Source: Colwellia sp. 1_MG-2023 (GTDB lineage Bacteria > Pseudomonadota > Gammaproteobacteria > Enterobacterales > Alteromonadaceae). From it: a stretch of 64,000 nucleotides of DNA. The stretch spans positions 124,001-188,000 of the forward strand of contig NZ_JAUOPE010000004.1 in the NCBI RefSeq assembly GCF_030546755.1, read 5' to 3'. A program made the position numbers and the translations under genes. The notes under the pieces are model-generated. The model did no database searches and was not told the DNA's origin. It saw only the letters and a program-made list of their open reading frames with translations. Positions 62,402-64,000 of this stretch are shown here, piece by piece. Each line of letters starts with the position of its first letter. Position 1 is the first letter of the stretch.

Positions 62402-64000
62402 TTAGAATCTATAGCCAACGGTTAAGTGGATGGTACGCGGGTCGGCAAAGTAACCAATTAAGGTAGTATCACCACCTAAACCAGCGCCATAAGTGCCATC
62501 ACCATTGTCTACGGCAAAGTTATAACCACCAACCATCACTTCTTCGTTGGTTAAGTTTTTACCGTGTAAACCACCGTACCAATTACCTTCGGTACTTTCC
62601 CAAGTAATGCTTGCGTTTAAGTTACCTGAGCCTTCTTGAATCAACATATCGCTATCTTCAAATAACAGATACTCGTCACGGTAATAATATCCACCGCTGA
62701 AGACAAAATAACCGATTTCAGTATCAAGCGTGTAATTGGCTGAAAGGTTCATGGTGTATTTAGGGGTATTTGATAAACCGACTAAAGGCACCGCTACTGT
62801 TGGGTCGTCTTCAATTTCTGAATCAATGTAACCGAATGAAAAGTCGATTCTTAAATCATCCGTTGCTGCCCAAGTGACTTCAGCTTCAATACCGTCACCG
62901 GTAGAACCTTTGATATTACCTAAGTTTTGATTTAATACCGTTAGATCATTTGGATCAGGCGTTATAGTGATATATTGACGATCTTTATGGTCGATAGAGA
63001 AGAATGTTACGTTGGTACGTAGCATATCGTTCCAATCTTTTTTGATCCCTATTTCGATTGAATCAACAATTTCTGGATTTGCTGCATCTTCGTTTAAGGT
63101 GGCTCGTGGATTAAACGTACCAGATTTAAAACCTTGTGAGTAACTAGCGAATATCATGGTGTCATCATCCATTTGATATTCAAGTCCTACGCGAGGCGAA
63201 AATTGTGACCAATCTGCTTTTTTAGGTGCGTCTAATATACCGTCACCATTGGTATCTTCTCCTAATACCTGTGGAAAAGTAATACTAGGATCTCTGGTGT
63301 AACCGTCAATCCACCCGGTATTTGGGTAAACATTAGAAAAAGCTAAGCCGTTGTTAACATAAGCTTCTTTTTCTTCATTGGTATAACGAGCACCCAATGT
63401 TAAAGAGAGTTTTTCTGATAAGTCGATACTACTTTGTAAGTAAATTGCACTACTTTCACTATTGTTACAGCCAGTAACTTCTCGCGTTAGTCCGGTAGCA
63501 CCTAATGAAGCGCCATAAGCTGCACGACCTAAGAAACCTAAAATAGCATCAAAATGTCCGCATGATTCACCATCATATAAATACAGACCACCAACAATGT
63601 TATAACCTTCACCTGAATAAGAGGCTTGTAATTCGTGGCTAGTATTTTCATCATCATAAAACGCTGGCACGTCAAAAATATCTAATGGGGTATTATCAAA
63701 ATCAATATTGGTATCTGAATAGCCTTCTCGAGAGGTGGCGACATATTTTAATGATAAATCCTCAGAAGCCTGCCAGTTCACCATAAAACTTAAACCAGAC
63801 AGTTCGACACTATTTTCTGTTGGCATACTGGTGTAAGAGTCATAAACATCATCTGGCACTGGAGCATTGGTTAATAAGCTCGGCAATAAACGATAACCAC
63901 CTTTAGCATTTGAATCATCTTGCGTTTTATCCCAAGCTAAACGCATAAATAAGTCATCAGAAGCATGATATTCTAAGGTTAACCGTGCTGCAGTTAAGTC
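62402..64000 (-). CDS. TonB-dependent receptor (N-terminus beyond window edge)
   Basis: The frame is open from base 64000 to the stop at 62402 (532 codons plus stop), so only the barrel half is present. It has the typical barrel segments FASYSQGFKSGTFNPRA, ARYTNEEKEAYVNN and the C-terminal strand TIHLTVGYRF. No signal peptide or plug is in view. The internal ATG at 63946 is not the real start because coding continues upstream (LTLEYHASDDLFMRL). The ligand is unknown. Confidence 0.9.
   Translation of the reverse strand, partial: DLTAARLTLEYHASDDLFMRLAWDKTQDDSNAKGGYRLLPSLLTNAPVPDDVYDSYTSMPTENSVELSGLSFMVNWQASEDLSLKYVATSREGYSDTNIDFDNTPLDIFDVPAFYDDENTSHELQASYSGEGYNIVGGLYLYDGESCGHFDAILGFLGRAAYGASLGATGLTREVTGCNNSESSAIYLQSSIDLSEKLSLTLGARYTNEEKEAYVNNGLAFSNVYPNTGWIDGYTRDPSITFPQVLGEDTNGDGILDAPKKADWSQFSPRVGLEYQMDDDTMIFASYSQGFKSGTFNPRATLNEDAANPEIVDSIEIGIKKDWNDMLRTNVTFFSIDHKDRQYITITPDPNDLTVLNQNLGNIKGSTGDGIEAEVTWAATDDLRIDFSFGYIDSEIEDDPTVAVPLVGLSNTPKYTMNLSANYTLDTEIGYFVFSGGYYYRDEYLLFEDSDMLIQEGSGNLNASITWESTEGNWYGGLHGKNLTNEEVMVGGYNFAVDNGDGTYGAGLGGDTTLIGYFADPRTIHLTVGYRF

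Overview
The window is a 64-kb, AT-rich bacterial chromosome segment. Gene content points to a marine gammaproteobacterium of the Alteromonadales, probably Colwelliaceae (Colwellia/Thalassotalea-like). The markers are ubiE-ubiJ-ubiB, ubiC-ubiA, glpE-glpG, kbl-tdh, plsB, waaA/kdkA, TonB-dependent receptors and an SSS-type hybrid histidine kinase. The taxonomy is inferred from gene families and order, not from a marker-gene comparison. I found no rRNA, tRNA or CRISPR array.

Layout. 1-6.6 kb: a dipeptidyl-peptidase-IV-like enzyme cut by the left edge, a DcaP-like porin with three phased repeats upstream, an Aer-like chemoreceptor, copy 1 of a 266-bp inverted-repeat element, an XRE regulator with a candidate palindromic operator, a zinc-ribbon protein and a small lipoprotein. 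6.8-9.8 kb: ubiquinone genes ubiE-ubiJ-ubiB. 10-20.8 kb: a PhoD-like phosphatase, an orphan helical protein with atypical arginine codons, an SRAP (YedK) protein, two tandem DUF547 paralogues, a DUF885 peptidase-like protein, a membrane-anchored unknown, an ATP-grasp enzyme and mutM. 20.8-24.7 kb: a DUF6491 lipoprotein, coaD, a TetR regulator, kdkA and a family 9 glycosyltransferase.

24.7-43.7 kb is a starch/maltodextrin utilisation locus: a LacI regulator, an MFS sugar transporter, a GH97 alpha-glucosidase, a GH13 neopullulanase-like enzyme, a lipoprotein pullulanase, a TonB-dependent receptor, a flavin-dependent (tryptophan) halogenase homologue, a secreted alpha-amylase and a cytoplasmic GH13 alpha-glucosidase. 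Seven copies of a 14-bp palindrome (consensus TGMATACGTATKCA) sit only at promoters of this locus and are the likely operators of the LacI protein. The predicted flow is extracellular/periplasmic depolymerisation by amylase and pullulanase, outer-membrane uptake through the receptor, periplasmic trimming by the neopullulanase and GH97 enzymes, inner-membrane import by the MFS carrier, then cytoplasmic hydrolysis.

43.7-56 kb is mostly housekeeping: grpB, waaA, an alpha/beta hydrolase, an Lrp-type regulator divergent from kbl-tdh, glpE-glpG, a FliL-like secreted protein, ubiC-ubiA, plsB and a NYN-domain protein. 56-62.4 kb holds an intact periplasmic solute-binding-like protein, a CrbS-like SSS/histidine kinase hybrid and a CrbR-like LuxR response regulator. 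Between kinase and regulator lies a second solute-binding-like gene that is split by copy 2 of the 266-bp element. Removing exactly 266 bp restores one 249-codon frame. The window closes inside a second TonB-dependent receptor.

The most notable observations are the element-disrupted gene, the orientation-consistent operator set of the maltodextrin regulon, a halogenase homologue with intact catalytic residues in a glucan locus, and the orphan Abi-alpha-like protein.
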